From positions 1-6,964 of the forward strand of contig NZ_CALETI010000037.1 of the NCBI RefSeq assembly GCF_937920075.1: DNA of 6,964 nucleotides, given 5' to 3'. The DNA comes from an uncultured Agitococcus sp. GTDB lineage: Bacteria; Pseudomonadota; Gammaproteobacteria; Pseudomonadales; Moraxellaceae. This document shows, one piece after another, positions 5,918 through 6,964 of the stretch. A model generated the notes under the pieces. That model did no database searches, was not told the origin of the DNA, and saw only the letters and a program-made list of their open reading frames with translations. The position numbers and the translations under genes were made by a program. Numbering within the stretch: the stretch's first letter is position 1; the number at the start of each line of letters is the position of its first letter.

Positions 5918-6760
5918 TTAAATTTCACATCTCATCACCCAAACCAAAGCACCGCCTTTGGTTTTTTCTTGGCTTAATTCTTCATCAGGATTAAAAACAG
6001 TCACTTGTTTAAAGCCACAATTATTTAAGCAGGTTTGAGCTTCATCACGGCTGGCAAAGTGCATCATAAAACTGCTTTTTGATGAGACTTTTAAAGATTT
6101 GTTGGCTAACTCAATCCAATGATAAAAACGATGTTGAGTGACTTTGGGATACACATCGGTTAAATAAAAGCCTGCGGCAAATTGACTTAAACTTTTACTT
6201 AGACGTTGCCAAAATAGGCTAATATCCTCAAGTTTAAAATAATTTACTAAACCTTCGGTAATCACCAAAATCGGTTTATTGCTATCAAATTCGCGTTTTA
6301 ATACGGCTTCAAGGCTTTGTATTTCGTCTTCAATTAAGATATTACACGTATGTACTTTATGATTAGCATTGATGCCTTCTAAACCATTAAGCAGTTGTTG
6401 TTTTTGACTCGCCATACCCACTAAATCGGCTTCAACATAAGTAATATAAGGGTACTTTTGATTAATCCGCCAGCCGCGTGGTGATAAGCCACAAGCCAAT
6501 TCTAAAATTTGTAAATCGGGATGCAACAAAATTAATTGAGTTAATTCACGGTCAATTAATTGATGGCGTTGTAGTAGGGTAGTTTTAATGTCTGAACCAA
6601 TAAATAACTTGGCAAGCACTTCGATTGGTCTTAATAATTGATATAAAACAAAGCCTTTTTGCGTGGCAAAAGCCCGATTTGATAGTTTATTTTTATACCA
6701 AATATAACCTGTATAGTGAGCAGTAAACGAAATACTGGAAGTATCTTTATTATTATTCAT
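5918..6760 (-). CDS. Class I SAM-dependent methyltransferase, LCMT-like
   Basis: A 280-aa protein, probably cytoplasmic. It has the Rossmann-type SAM fold: motif I ILELACGLSPRGW (85-97), an acidic end of strand 2 at YVEADL (108-113) where Glu110 may hold the ribose, and VITEGLVNYF (166-175). ELACGLSPRG and the ITEGL-x-x-Y-F block resemble the leucine carboxyl methyltransferase/polyketide O-methyltransferase family (LCMT, PF04072; COG3315). Bacterial members act on carboxyl or hydroxyl groups of varied, mostly unknown substrates. No biosynthetic cluster surrounds it, so no substrate can be proposed. The start at 6760 is supported by CAGGA (6766-6770) with 5-nt spacing. It follows the upstream gene by 15 nt, so the two are probably one operon. 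It converges on the hydrolase-PilZ gene. Confidence 0.75.
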   Translation of the reverse strand: MNNNKDTSSISFTAHYTGYIWYKNKLSNRAFATQKGFVLYQLLRPIEVLAKLFIGSDIKTTLLQRHQLIDRELTQLILLHPDLQILELACGLSPRGWRINQKYPYITYVEADLVGMASQKQQLLNGLEGINANHKVHTCNILIEDEIQSLEAVLKREFDSNKPILVITEGLVNYFKLEDISLFWQRLSKSLSQFAAGFYLTDVYPKVTQHRFYHWIELANKSLKVSSKSSFMMHFASRDEAQTCLNNCGFKQVTVFNPDEELSQEKTKGGALVWVMRCEI

Positions 6761-6765
6761 AATTT

Positions 6766-6770
6766 TCCTG
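6766..6770 (-). promoter_or_regulatory. Ribosome binding site of the methyltransferase gene
   Basis: CAGGA on the minus strand lies 5 nt before the ATG at 6760, inside the 15-nt gap after the upstream gene's stop codon. Confidence 0.65.
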
Positions 6771-6775
6771 TTGTT

Positions 6776-6964
6776 TTAGGGGTGTTGGCGCTGCGCTCGA
6801 GCCGCTTGCCATGCTTGTAAACGCCGAAAACGAATGCCAATAAAACGCAAATTAATAATACCTGTTGCAATAAAAATCGCTTTAGCTTCGGGCGATAATA
6901 ACCATGTTGGCCAATCGGCTACTTCTTTACCAAAAACCAAATATAAACCTAAGCCTAATGACAG
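6776..6964 (-). CDS. C-terminal end of an unidentified, probably membrane-associated protein
   Basis: Only the last 62 residues and a TAA stop (6776-6778) are in the window; the 5' end lies beyond 6964. The fragment begins with a hydrophobic LSLGLGLYLVFG, then a loop with KEVADWPTWLLSPEA, a second hydrophobic stretch AIFIATGIINLRFIGI, and ends in a basic tail (RFRRLQAWQAARAQRQHP). This looks like the last membrane segment or segments of an integral membrane protein with a positively charged cytoplasmic tail. I do not recognise the family. The short gap and shared strand suggest co-transcription with the methyltransferase. It is coding rather than spacer: the frame is open throughout and the stop sits just before the next gene's ribosome site. 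Confidence 0.65.
   Translation of the reverse strand: MSLGLGLYLVFGKEVADWPTWLLSPEAKAIFIATGIINLRFIGIRFRRLQAWQAARAQRQHP

Overview
The window is chromosomal DNA of an AT-rich gammaproteobacterium. The minus-strand order proA-nadD-rsfS-rlmH is one I associate with Acinetobacter and other Moraxellaceae, and the protein sequences fit that. The genus is an inference, because no rRNA or other marker gene is present. I see no tRNA, rRNA, insertion sequence, integrase, CRISPR array or phage gene, so this looks like ordinary core chromosome with a few lineage-specific genes.

Layout. (a) 1-1217, minus: two adjacent paralogous genes for exported START-domain proteins; the distal one is cut by the window edge. 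(b) 1421-4175, minus: a compact housekeeping cluster transcribed proA -> nadD -> rsfS -> rlmH, joining proline synthesis, NAD synthesis and ribosome maturation or silencing. Genes are 23 nt apart, overlap by 11 nt, or are 1 nt apart. (c) 4176-4599: a 424-bp divergent intergenic region with a proA promoter candidate on the minus strand, two -10 candidates on the plus strand, a perfect 14-bp palindrome and a leader inverted repeat. (d) 4600-5883, plus: a 427-aa two-domain protein, an RhlA-like alpha/beta hydrolase with a full Ser-Asp-His triad fused to a C-terminal PilZ-like domain. (e) 5889-5915: a hairpin terminator between convergent genes. (f) 5918-6964, minus: an LCMT-like SAM methyltransferase following the 3' end of an unidentified, probably membrane-associated protein, 15 nt apart and probably co-transcribed.

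The most interesting locus is the hydrolase-PilZ gene. It suggests a cytoplasmic acyl or ester enzyme gated by cyclic di-GMP, although one PilZ signature position is substituted (Asn for Ser) and ligand binding cannot be assumed. Its upstream region looks regulated. The tandem START proteins are the second point of interest. The remaining genes are conventional.
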